Assembly (NCBI GenBank): GCA_026395105.1
Contig: JAPLZH010000059.1
Span: forward strand, 1 to 25,086
Length of the DNA: 25,086 bases
Origin: Candidatus Tayloriibacteriota bacterium
GTDB taxonomy: Bacteria > Patescibacteriota > Minisyncoccia > Phycocordibacterales > PALSA-1337
Direction of reading: 5' to 3'
Below the pieces are notes generated by a model that had not been told where the DNA came from, made no database searches, and saw only the letters and a program-made list of their open reading frames with translations. The translations under genes were made by a program, and so were the position numbers. Shown here one piece after another: positions 6,943 through 14,478 of the stretch (the first letter of the stretch is position 1; the number at the start of each line of letters is the position of its first letter).

Positions 6943-8004
6943 ATGGATTATAAAAAGGAATTAAGTGATCTTATAGAATCAGTAATAAAGGAGGGGGCAT
7001 CAGACCTCCACCTTTCTGAAGGGAGACACCCTACTATCAGAGTGTCAGGATTTCTTATACCTTTTGTAAAAAGACCAGTTTTAACGAAAAAAGATACAGA
7101 AGGATTAGTCGGTGAACTTCTTTCAAAAGAAAATAAAGAACGTTTTTATATCACACGTGAAATAGACTTTTCATATACTCATGAAAGCGGAAATCGCTTT
7201 AGAGGAAATGGTTTCTTCCAGCAGGGAACGGTGAGCATTGAACTTCGTCTTATTCCTAGAAAAATTCAAACATTACAGGAATTAAATCTTCCTACCATTC
7301 TCGAAAGTTTTGCACAGAGACAGCAGGGATTCTTTTTAGTGGTCGGTCCTGTCGGTCAGGGTAAATCTACCACATTAGCATCATTAGTGGAGATGATTAA
7401 TTCTACTCGTGCAGAACATATTCTTACAGTCGAAGATCCAGTGGAGTATTTATATGAGCCGAAGAAATCTATTATAGATCAAAGAGAGGTTAGGATAGAC
7501 ACAGCGGATTTTCATACAGCACTTATAAGCATGTTTCGTCAGGATATAGACGTGGTGCTCATAGGTGAGATGAGAGGAATAGAGACTATGTCAGTGGCCG
7601 TAACTGCTGCTGAAACTGGTCACTTAGTATTCTCTACTTTGCATACGAATAATGCCGCTCAGACTATTAACCGTATAATAGACTCTTTCCCATCAGGTCA
7701 GCAGGATCAGATACGTGTTCAGTTGGCGGGTTCTCTCGCTGGAGTTTTTTCACAGCGTTTAATTCCACGCATCTCTGGCGGACTTATTCCTGCCTATGAA
7801 CTTTTAATAAATAATAATGCCGTAGCTAACCTTATCCGAGAGAAAAGAATTCATGAGATAAATACAGTTATTGAGACTAGTTCCGGAGAAGGGATGATAG
7901 ATATGAATAGATGTTTATCTGAGCTCGTAAGGGCGGGAGAGATTACACCTGAAAGCGCTATGGCGAATAGCTTTAATCCTAAAGTGCTCGAAAAGATGAT
8001 TTAA
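6943..8004 (+). CDS. pilT: Type IV pilus retraction ATPase PilT
   Basis: PilT is the hexameric ATPase that depolymerises the pilus and drives twitching and DNA uptake. The 353-residue product has a PAS-like N-terminal domain (residues 1 to about 100) and an ATPase core with Walker A GPVGQGKST (135-143, K141), Asp box LTVEDPVEY, Walker B DIDVVLIGEMR (E209) and His box GHLVFSTLHTNN. The C-terminal retraction motif, AIRNLIRE in classical PilT, appears here as AVANLIRE, so its Arg is replaced by Ala while LIRE is kept. The DPD start of the Walker B box is DID. Length and the short N-terminus separate it from PilB. Located 5 bp after the response regulator and 19 bp before pilC. Confidence 0.95.
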   Translation: MDYKKELSDLIESVIKEGASDLHLSEGRHPTIRVSGFLIPFVKRPVLTKKDTEGLVGELLSKENKERFYITREIDFSYTHESGNRFRGNGFFQQGTVSIELRLIPRKIQTLQELNLPTILESFAQRQQGFFLVVGPVGQGKSTTLASLVEMINSTRAEHILTVEDPVEYLYEPKKSIIDQREVRIDTADFHTALISMFRQDIDVVLIGEMRGIETMSVAVTAAETGHLVFSTLHTNNAAQTINRIIDSFPSGQQDQIRVQLAGSLAGVFSQRLIPRISGGLIPAYELLINNNAVANLIREKRIHEINTVIETSSGEGMIDMNRCLSELVRAGEITPESAMANSFNPKVLEKMI

Positions 8005-8023
8005 AGATTTAAAAATTTAAAAA

Positions 8024-9235
8024 ATGCTTTTTAATTATAAGGTCTTAGATACTAGTGGAAAGGAAAATTCAGGCTCTATGGAAGCTATTAATTTAGATAT
8101 AGCCATAGCTTCTTTACAGCGTCGTGGTTTTATAATTACCACTATTCATCCAGCAGATGAAAATAAAACCTTTTTAAAGAAAGAAATATCGCTTTTCTCT
8201 GGAGTATCGAATAAGGATGTGGTTATCTTATCCAGACAGCTATCTACACTTTTTAACGCACAGGTCTCCGCGCTTAGAATATTTAGATTAATGGCAGCAG
8301 AGATGGATAATAACGTTCTACGAATAAAACTTTCAGAGATAGCTGATGATATTCAGGGAGGAAGTTCTATATCTGACGCTATGGCAAAGCATCCTAAGGT
8401 TTTTAATGACTTTTATGTGAATATGATTAAGGCGGGTGAAGAATCAGGTAAGATAAATCAGTCCTTTGCCTTCCTCGCCGACTATATGGACAGAAACTAT
8501 GAATTAACTTCCAAAGCCAGAAACGCACTTATCTACCCGGCATTCATTATCTTTACATTCTTTACTGTTATGATTCTAATGTTTACAGTGGTCATTCCGA
8601 AAATCAGCGGACTTTTAAAGGAATCTGGTCAGGATATTCCTATTTATACAAAGATAGTTATGACTATCAGCGACTTTTTAATTAATTATGGATTTATTCT
8701 AGCTATACTGGTCGTCGTCGGAGCTTATTTACTATGGAGGTGGATAAAAACGCCTATCGGAAAGAATTCATTTGATCATTTTAAGCTTTCTGTTCCAGTG
8801 TTCGGCCCTCTATTTAAGAAGATTTACCTTTCCAGATTAGCAGATAATATGAATACTATGCTCGTTTCTGGTATTCCTATGGTTAGAGCTATAGAACTCA
8901 CAGGTAATGTGGTTAATAACGCTATTTATAAAGATTTACTAACGAAGGCTATGGAAGACGTTAAAGAAGGAAAGACCATGTCAGATGCACTTTCATCTAG
9001 CGGTGAAATTCCAGGAATTCTTATACAAATGATAAAGGTGGGTGAGGAGACAGGAGAACTAGGACAGATATTAAAGACATTAGCGGATTTCTATTCTCGA
9101 GAAGTCAGGAACTCTGTGGACACTATTGTGGATTTGATAGAGCCTGCCATGATCGTTCTTCTAGGACTCGGAGTAGGCTTCCTTTTAGCCTCAGTTCTCA
9201 TACCTATATACAATATTTCTTCCTCAGGAATGTAG
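8024..9235 (+). CDS. pilC: Type IV pilus inner-membrane platform protein PilC
   Basis: PilC is the polytopic membrane platform on which PilB and PilT act. The 403-residue protein has two T2SSF (GspF-type) cytoplasmic domains from an internal duplication, at about residues 62-165 and 262-370; both carry the KxGEExG signature (KAGEESG and KVGEETG). Spans are at about 172-195, 210-237 and 375-398, ending LIPIYNISSSGM, typical of the family. Stop is TAG at 9233-9235; the sequence right after it is a DnaA-box-like TTATCCACA. This is the last gene of the motor block, followed by a 119-bp regulatory gap. Confidence 0.96.
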   Translation: MLFNYKVLDTSGKENSGSMEAINLDIAIASLQRRGFIITTIHPADENKTFLKKEISLFSGVSNKDVVILSRQLSTLFNAQVSALRIFRLMAAEMDNNVLRIKLSEIADDIQGGSSISDAMAKHPKVFNDFYVNMIKAGEESGKINQSFAFLADYMDRNYELTSKARNALIYPAFIIFTFFTVMILMFTVVIPKISGLLKESGQDIPIYTKIVMTISDFLINYGFILAILVVVGAYLLWRWIKTPIGKNSFDHFKLSVPVFGPLFKKIYLSRLADNMNTMLVSGIPMVRAIELTGNVVNNAIYKDLLTKAMEDVKEGKTMSDALSSSGEIPGILIQMIKVGEETGELGQILKTLADFYSREVRNSVDTIVDLIEPAMIVLLGLGVGFLLASVLIPIYNISSSGM

Positions 9236-9244
9236 TTATCCACA
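9236..9244 (+). promoter_or_regulatory. DnaA-box-like TTATCCACA
   Basis: This is an exact match to the bacterial DnaA box consensus, starting directly after the pilC stop codon and upstream of the pilin promoter. A single box in a non-origin context may be chance or a DnaA-regulated promoter. A related site, TTGTCCACA, occurs at 24925-24933. Confidence 0.3.
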
Positions 9245-9270
9245 TAGTGAAATGCCAAAGAATTACAGTT

Positions 9271-9279
9271 TGATATAAT
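9271..9279 (+). promoter_or_regulatory. Extended -10 promoter of the first pilin
   Basis: TGaTATAAT is a perfect extended -10. The expected start near 9286 gives a leader of about 70 nt, unusually long for this window. The leader contains the 16-bp palindrome at 9310-9325, so this promoter looks specially controlled. Confidence 0.6.
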
Positions 9280-9309
9280 TAAACACGTCGATACAGGGTT
9301 TATCCTTGT

Positions 9310-9325
9310 TAAATAGCGCTATTTA
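9310..9325. promoter_or_regulatory. 16-bp perfect palindrome in the pilin leader
   Basis: TAAATAGCGCTATTTA is a perfect dyad lying about 25-40 nt downstream of the predicted transcription start and 29 nt before the pilin ATG. It could be a repressor operator, or in RNA a short hairpin with a GCGC loop. Confidence 0.5.
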
Positions 9326-9354
9326 GCAAAAATATTAATATTAATAAATTAAGT

Positions 9355-9795
9355 ATGAAGAATAATAAAGGTTTTACATTAATCGAACTTCTAGTTGTTA
9401 TCGCGATCATCGGTATCCTTTCAGCTACAGTTCTCGTTTCTCTGAATTCGGCTCGTGGAAAGGGTAAGGATGCCAGAGTTACTTCTGACGTTCAGCAGAT
9501 GAGAATCGCTCTCGAGTCAGAATTCAACGGACAGGTATATCCTAGTGCTTATGGTCAGCTTTTGGTAGCAACATCAACATCATTAAATTCAGCCATAAAG
9601 ACATTGGCATTAGATGCTGATATACAGGGTGGAGCTGGTGCCATAACGATTGTTGGAGATAAGTTGAATGCATCAGCTACTAATTATGCTATATTCGGAA
9701 AATTGTCTATAGGAAGTTATTTCTGTATAGACAGCAAAGGAAATACGTCTCCCGCAACATCATCACCTATAGCCACTTCTATAACTTGTAATTAA
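9355..9795 (+). CDS. Type IV pilin, probable major subunit
   Basis: The 146-residue prepilin has a short basic leader ending in G6, cleaved by PilD before F7 (MKNNKG|FTLIELLVV). Glu at +5 (E11) and an uninterrupted hydrophobic helix (residues 7-30) follow. The globular part has two Cys, C124 and C145, that can close a D-loop as in classical pilins. The strong extended -10 promoter, the long leader and the strong terminator just downstream make it a separately transcribed unit, as expected for a highly expressed major pilin; that role is inference. The start is fixed by the leader peptide. An AT-rich stretch rather than a Shine-Dalgarno site precedes the ATG. Confidence 0.93.
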   Translation: MKNNKGFTLIELLVVIAIIGILSATVLVSLNSARGKGKDARVTSDVQQMRIALESEFNGQVYPSAYGQLLVATSTSLNSAIKTLALDADIQGGAGAITIVGDKLNASATNYAIFGKLSIGSYFCIDSKGNTSPATSSPIATSITCN

Positions 9796-9819
9796 AAACT
9801 GTAGTTTAGTTTTTGTTAC

Positions 9820-9859
9820 AATAATCAAAAACCTCACATCTGTGAGGTTTTTGATTATT
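9820..9859. terminator. Strong bidirectional terminator after the pilin gene
   Basis: A perfect 19-bp inverted repeat (9820-9838 and 9841-9859) with a 2-nt centre. The core CCTCACA/TGTGAGG is flanked by A-rich and T-rich arms, so it can work on both strands. It closes the pilin unit and lies just upstream of the next promoter. Confidence 0.9.
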
Positions 9860-9867
9860 TGAAAATA

Positions 9868-9876
9868 TGTTATTAT
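9868..9876 (+). promoter_or_regulatory. Extended -10 promoter of the metallophosphoesterase
   Basis: TGtTATTAT ends 7 nt before the ATG at 9884, predicting a leaderless mRNA. A possible -35 (TTTTTG, 9848-9853) lies inside the terminator's right arm with a 17-nt spacer. Confidence 0.5.
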
Positions 9877-9883
9877 TTTCATT

Positions 9884-10954
9884 ATGAAGAACCCTTTTTA
9901 TAGATTCATTCAGTACTTTCTTTTTTTAGCTTTTCTGGCCCTCGTCGCATTCTTTATAATTCAATATACAAATGAACAGGCTGTCAAAAATAATCAGGCA
10001 AATCAGCCTTTCCCTCCAGTACCCTTTGTGGTTAATGTGCCTACATTCTCCTTTACAGCAGCAGGAGATTACGGTATGAATAAAAGTACTGAAGGGGTAA
10101 TGTCTTTGATCCGCGGTATAAATCCTAATTTTCACTTAGCACTAGGAGATATGATATATAGTTCGGATGTAAAATATTCTGTGGACTGGTGTGTTTTTGC
10201 AAAAAAATTCCTCGGCACTATACCTATAGAACTTTTAGCAGGAAATCATGATACCACTGATGGAGACTATAATAAGCTTATAAATTGTCTACCTAATAGT
10301 TTACCAAACGATCTATATTTTAAGGGCGAATACGGAAAGGAATATTATTTCGACTATCCTGCGAATAATCCGATGGCCCGTTTTATCCTTTTATCACCAG
10401 ACCTTAAATTCCAGGATAACCCTCTGCCATATGAGTATAATTCTACTAGTTCTAGGTATACGTGGTTAAATGACCGTTTTAATACTCCACACACAAAGGG
10501 TTATCCATGGGTTATTATTCTTATGCATAAATTATGTATTTCGGCTGGTGATAAGACTTGTGAGATAGGAAAAGATTTACCACGCCTATTAATTAAGCAA
10601 AAAGCAGATTTGGTTATAAACGGACATGATCATATCTATGCGAGGACGAATCAGATTAAATGCTTAAAAGATGATTTTGATCCAGAATGTATAACTGAAA
10701 GCATAACTGGGGATAACTATAAACAGGGAAGTGGTACAGTATTCCTGACGGCCGGCACTGGTGGTCAGACCGGAGGCCTCCTAGAAGAGGGAAAGAACAG
10801 TAAAGACATACCTTACTTTAAGGTTATTTATGGTTCTGATAATAAAAATTCGGAGTTCGGTGTTCTAAGTGTTCGAGTGACGAATAAGAATCTTTACGGG
10901 GATTTTATAGGCGTAGATGGAAAAGTTTTAGATTCATTCACTATCAGTAGGTAG
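9884..10954 (+). CDS. Membrane-anchored metallophosphoesterase (purple acid phosphatase-like)
   Basis: This 356-residue protein has an N-terminal signal anchor (about residues 8-27) and an extracytoplasmic calcineurin-like phosphoesterase domain. Metal-binding blocks appear in order: GDYG (D62), LGDM (D89), GNHD (N121, H122), MHK (H215) and GHDH (H248, H250). The first block is GDxG rather than DxH, as in the purple acid phosphatase branch, where a Tyr three residues later is a ligand; here Y63 follows D62 directly. Several Cys pairs suggest an oxidised, exported fold. Its place between two pilin genes is unusual. Possible roles are phosphate scavenging or removal of phosphate-type pilin or surface modifications; neither is shown by the sequence. 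Confidence 0.88.
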   Translation: MKNPFYRFIQYFLFLAFLALVAFFIIQYTNEQAVKNNQANQPFPPVPFVVNVPTFSFTAAGDYGMNKSTEGVMSLIRGINPNFHLALGDMIYSSDVKYSVDWCVFAKKFLGTIPIELLAGNHDTTDGDYNKLINCLPNSLPNDLYFKGEYGKEYYFDYPANNPMARFILLSPDLKFQDNPLPYEYNSTSSRYTWLNDRFNTPHTKGYPWVIILMHKLCISAGDKTCEIGKDLPRLLIKQKADLVINGHDHIYARTNQIKCLKDDFDPECITESITGDNYKQGSGTVFLTAGTGGQTGGLLEEGKNSKDIPYFKVIYGSDNKNSEFGVLSVRVTNKNLYGDFIGVDGKVLDSFTISR

Positions 10955-10974
10955 TATTTATTAATTTATCGTTA

Positions 10975-10980
10975 TATAAT
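10975..10980 (+). promoter_or_regulatory. -10 box TATAAT before the small membrane protein
   Basis: A perfect TATAAT ends 8 nt before the ATG at 10989, again predicting an almost or fully leaderless transcript. The -35 region is poor. Confidence 0.4.
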
Positions 10981-10988
10981 TAGACTAT

Positions 10989-11255
10989 ATGAGCATGATT
11001 CAATTCGAAAATGAGCAGCCGATTTACATAGATAATAATCAAAGAAAGAGAAATGCTATGGTGAATTGGCTAATTAAGATCGGCATTGTTAAGGATGAAA
11101 AACAGGCCACTTATATTCTTTTGGTTATTTGTCTTATTTGTCTTTCGGCTGCCGTTTTTATCTTTGTAAATAATAATAACAGTGCAGGCGAAGATAGGGC
11201 AAAAGCCATTATGCAGCAAATAAATAGTGGAGCAGCAGGAACTGTAAATAAATAA
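10989..11255 (+). CDS. Small single-span membrane protein, unknown
   Basis: This 88-residue protein has a hydrophilic N-terminus of about 40 residues, one span at about 41-61 (TYILLVICLICLSAAVFIFV) and a short tail beginning NNNNSAGED. There is no signal peptidase or prepilin site, so the N-terminus is probably cytoplasmic. It lies 16 bp before the second pilin gene and may be co-transcribed with it, which suggests a pilus-related accessory role. I do not recognise the family. Confidence 0.7.
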   Translation: MSMIQFENEQPIYIDNNQRKRNAMVNWLIKIGIVKDEKQATYILLVICLICLSAAVFIFVNNNNSAGEDRAKAIMQQINSGAAGTVNK

Positions 11256-11271
11256 AATTAATTTTAATAAA

Positions 11272-11838
11272 ATGAAAAAAGGATTTACTTTAATAGAATT
11301 GCTCGTAGTCATCGCCATCATAGCCCTACTGTCGGCTACATTATTAACTAGCATGACAGCAGCGAAGGCAAAAGGACAAGACGGCCGCCGTTCAAAGGAT
11401 TTAATTCAGCTAAGAAATGCCCTAGAGATTTTTGCTTCAAAAAATAATGGCCTGTATCCATCTAGGCCTTATAACAGCCGTGGTGGATCTGCAAATCTAC
11501 CTTACACTGTAGACTGTAATACTGGAGCAGCAAAGAATTGGGATGTGGCATTTTTAAATTATGTCGGAGTAATTCCGGTCGATCCTACTAACGACTCTAC
11601 TCACTGTTATGTTTATGTGCCAAATTCAAATTACAAAGGTGGAGGATTTTATGTTTTAAATGAATCTATATCTAATCCAGCTATCCAAGTGACTGTAGTA
11701 GGTTCCCCAGATTATGCTACTTACGCTGATGGTATACCGAAAGGATATTTGGTTTCAGATTTACTTCCGTCAGGTAGTGTAATCGTTCTAGGAACTGGAG
11801 AATCAGCAACTACTTCAGTACAGGTTGAAGAACCTTAG
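11272..11838 (+). CDS. Type IV pilin-like protein (second pilin)
   Basis: The 188-residue prepilin has a three-residue basic leader plus G4 (MKKG|FTLIELLVV), E9 at the +5 position and a hydrophobic helix nearly identical to that of the first pilin (VIAII then LSAT). The ectodomain is longer, with C82 and C112 available for a disulfide and a region WDVAFLNYVGVIPVDP typical of Parcubacteria pilins. It could be an alternative major pilin or an adhesin-like minor pilin. No separate promoter is evident; it probably shares transcription with the small upstream membrane gene. Confidence 0.92.
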   Translation: MKKGFTLIELLVVIAIIALLSATLLTSMTAAKAKGQDGRRSKDLIQLRNALEIFASKNNGLYPSRPYNSRGGSANLPYTVDCNTGAAKNWDVAFLNYVGVIPVDPTNDSTHCYVYVPNSNYKGGGFYVLNESISNPAIQVTVVGSPDYATYADGIPKGYLVSDLLPSGSVIVLGTGESATTSVQVEEP

Positions 11839-11849
11839 CTGATTATGAT

Positions 11850-11856
11850 AGGGGGG
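11850..11856 (+). promoter_or_regulatory. Shine-Dalgarno-like AGGGGGG before the GT4 gene
   Basis: A purine run seven bases before the ATG at 11864. It is the only clear, well-spaced ribosome-binding site I see in the window, in contrast to the leaderless or coupled starts of the other genes. Confidence 0.6.
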
Positions 11857-11863
11857 AACTTTT

Positions 11864-12967
11864 ATGAAAGTTTTAATTCTGAACTGGAGGGATATTACGC
11901 ATAATGAATCTGGTGGTGCTGAGGTCTATGTTCATGAAATAGGGAAACGCCTCGTTAGTCGAGGCTTTTCTGTTACCCTTTTTTGCCGGGGGGACAGTCA
12001 TGGAAGTCGGAAAAAGGAAATAATAGATGGTATAAATATCGTTAGAAAGGGTAATGCGTACACTGTATTTATTTGGTCTTTTCTGTATTGGATTTTCTAT
12101 TTTAGAAAGCAAAAGTTTAATAAAATTATAGAATCGCAGAATGGCATTCCTTTTTTCAGTCCGTTATATACAAAAAATAATAAGATAGTATATATAATCC
12201 ATCATATTCATAAGGATATATTTTTTAAATATCTCAATAAACCTTTTGCATATATAGCTTCATGGGTTGAGGGATGGGTGGTGCCGAAAGTATATAAGGA
12301 ATGTAAATGCGTAGCCGTTTCCCAGTCTACTAAAGATGAAATGCAGAAACTGTGCCATGATGAAAGACCGATAAAGATTATATCTCCAGGTATTGATTTA
12401 AAAGTTTTTAGTCCGGGAGTTAAAAGCCCTTTTCCGCTTATAGTATATGTCGGAAGAATTAAAACATATAAGTCACTAGACGTTTTGGTCAGAGCTTTCT
12501 CTTTAATATCAAATAGTCTCCCAGACGCCAGATTAATTATAGGTGGTGATGGTGATGGGCGGAAAGAGCTCGAATTATCTATTAAAGAAGCTGATTTAGG
12601 AGATAGAATAGATTTTCTCGGTAAAGTTACAGAAAAAGAAAAGATAGATCTTTTGCAAAAGGCATGGATTTTCGTACAGCCATCTTCTAAAGAGGGGTGG
12701 GGTATTACTGTGACGGAGGCAAATGCCTGTGGAACTCCGGTGATAGCATCAAATGTCTCCGGGCTCTGCGATTCAGTAAAAGACGGATTTAATGGTTTCC
12801 TCTTTCCATATGGAGACGTCGAAATACTTTCTAAAAAGATGAGTGAAATCATAAAAGATAAAAAGATGCGTGAAGAATTATCTAAAAATGCTTATGAATT
12901 TGCTAAAAAATATGATTTAGACACCATAACTCAAAGTATGGTAAAATTACTTCAAGAAAAAATATGA
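11864..12967 (+). CDS. Glycosyltransferase family 4
   Basis: This is a 367-residue retaining GT-B glycosyltransferase. The N-terminal acceptor domain begins with a Rossmann strand (MKVLILNWRD) and the GGAEVYVHEIGKRL segment typical of GT4 enzymes. The C-terminal sugar-nucleotide domain has YVGRIKTYKSLDVLVRAF and the catalytic EX7E motif (E277 to E285, EGWGITVTE) followed by ACGTPVIASNVSG. No membrane span is clear, though residues about 66-80 are aromatic and may contact the membrane. It starts a GT block with a real ribosome-binding site and overlaps the next gene by 4 bp (ATGA). Donor and acceptor are unknown; pilin or surface-glycan modification is plausible from context. Confidence 0.92.
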   Translation: MKVLILNWRDITHNESGGAEVYVHEIGKRLVSRGFSVTLFCRGDSHGSRKKEIIDGINIVRKGNAYTVFIWSFLYWIFYFRKQKFNKIIESQNGIPFFSPLYTKNNKIVYIIHHIHKDIFFKYLNKPFAYIASWVEGWVVPKVYKECKCVAVSQSTKDEMQKLCHDERPIKIISPGIDLKVFSPGVKSPFPLIVYVGRIKTYKSLDVLVRAFSLISNSLPDARLIIGGDGDGRKELELSIKEADLGDRIDFLGKVTEKEKIDLLQKAWIFVQPSSKEGWGITVTEANACGTPVIASNVSGLCDSVKDGFNGFLFPYGDVEILSKKMSEIIKDKKMREELSKNAYEFAKKYDLDTITQSMVKLLQEKI

Positions 12968-14478
12968 ATAATAAAATATATATATTATTCTTAATAATAG
13001 TAATTTTGTTTGTTTCCATTCTTTCTTTAAGGGTAATACCTGGAAATTTTGATAAAGATGATGATGCAAAGTTACTAATACAGGGCAAAACGACCTTGGA
13101 ACCTTTTCAAGATGTTCATGGTAATTCTGTATTTATGACAACAGTTTCTATCTTTGAAGAAGGCTCGGCAGTCCTCACATATAATAGAGCTATCGCTGGG
13201 GCTAGGAACACTGGCTTTAAAGGTGGAAAGTTTTTTAGTCTTTTCCCGCTCGGCATGTCTATTATCTCTTTGCCGGCATATTCACTGGGTCATATTATAA
13301 ATTTTGGGCAGGGATCCGTTTGGATATTTATGTCTATTTTGGCCATTCTGGCGTCTATTTTAATTTTTCTAATTTCATCGGAAGTATTTAAATTTTCAAA
13401 GACTATTTCTCTCACGAATTCTCTAATCTTTTCATTTGCGAGCTTAGCTTGGGGTTTTAGTACTGTATTATATCAGCATAATACAGCTGTTATATTAATA
13501 CTGACGATGTTTTATGCAGTTTGGAAATACAGGATTTCAGGTAAAAAGTCTTTTTCCTGGGCCATAATCTCCATGGGTCTTTACGGAATTTCTGTATTTT
13601 TTGATTATCCAAATTTATTAATGATGGCTCCGATTTTCCTGTATTTTTTCCTACCTTTAGAAAAGTCTGATAAGACTTATGATAATAAAAAGGAAAAAGT
13701 AAAGATTTATTTAATAATAATATCGGCCGTCCTGTTCTTTTTGATAATCATATCTGCGAATTTCCTTAATAACAGTAAAATGTACGGTAAATGGAATGTA
13801 ATGAGTAATACGATACCTTTATTTGACGGGTATAACTTCGCCGATCTTATTAAAAGAGAAAATGGTTCTATACTAGAACAGGATGATATCTCTAGGAACT
13901 TCGATAAATCATTAATAGTAGATAATTTAATAAGCGTCTCCTTTGCTCAGGGAAGGGGTATATTTATTCTTTGTCCTATATTTTTATTATCTATCTTAGG
14001 GTTATATCTGAATAGAAAGAAGATAAATCAGGAAATGTTTGTGTTACTTTCTATTATATTGGTTAATATAATCATTTACGGAATGTTCTATAATCCTTTC
14101 GGTGGTTTATCTACTGGGACTAGGTATTTCATTCCGACTACCTCTATTCTTAGTGTTTTCTTTGGATATTGGCTAATAATACCGTTAACTAGGGCAAAAA
14201 AAGCTATAACTTTATTTTTTATATTCTTTTCGATTTTTAATGTTGCAGCGCTGGCTTTAACAAAAGTCGTGGATAATCAAATAGTCAGTACAAGCATTTG
14301 GGGAATAAAAAACATGACTGATATAATGACCGGTATTTCAGGTAGTGTTGTGTATAATTTTTTATTTAAATCTTGGTGTTCATTATTTACATATTATTTA
14401 TTTGTTGCAGCTATACCATGCTTTATAATATATTTTGTCCTAAAGAAAGTATGGTCAAATAAAGAATTATATGAATAA
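12964..14478 (+). CDS. Polytopic membrane protein, GT-C glycosyltransferase-like
   Basis: This 504-residue protein has about ten to twelve hydrophobic segments, the first at residues 4-22. A large first external loop starts FDKDDDAK, an acidic cluster like the loop-1 acidic residues of GT-C enzymes. Near residue 380 is GGLSTGTRYFIP, matching the GGxxxGxRYxxP pattern seen in PMT/ArnT-like membrane glycosyltransferases. These use polyprenyl-phosphate sugars outside the membrane. The ATG overlaps the stop of the GT4 gene (ATGA) and its end overlaps the next GT2 gene by 8 bp, so the three are translationally coupled. Exact function unknown; a flippase or other polytopic protein remains possible. 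Confidence 0.72.
   Translation: MNNKIYILFLIIVILFVSILSLRVIPGNFDKDDDAKLLIQGKTTLEPFQDVHGNSVFMTTVSIFEEGSAVLTYNRAIAGARNTGFKGGKFFSLFPLGMSIISLPAYSLGHIINFGQGSVWIFMSILAILASILIFLISSEVFKFSKTISLTNSLIFSFASLAWGFSTVLYQHNTAVILILTMFYAVWKYRISGKKSFSWAIISMGLYGISVFFDYPNLLMMAPIFLYFFLPLEKSDKTYDNKKEKVKIYLIIISAVLFFLIIISANFLNNSKMYGKWNVMSNTIPLFDGYNFADLIKRENGSILEQDDISRNFDKSLIVDNLISVSFAQGRGIFILCPIFLLSILGLYLNRKKINQEMFVLLSIILVNIIIYGMFYNPFGGLSTGTRYFIPTTSILSVFFGYWLIIPLTRAKKAITLFFIFFSIFNVAALALTKVVDNQIVSTSIWGIKNMTDIMTGISGSVVYNFLFKSWCSLFTYYLFVAAIPCFIIYFVLKKVWSNKELYE

Noticed and set aside
12208..12852. Long minus-strand open frame of 214 codons
   Set aside because: It lies entirely inside the GT4 gene, which has clear family motifs on the plus strand. 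The frame's product is Ser/Pro-rich with no recognisable domain.
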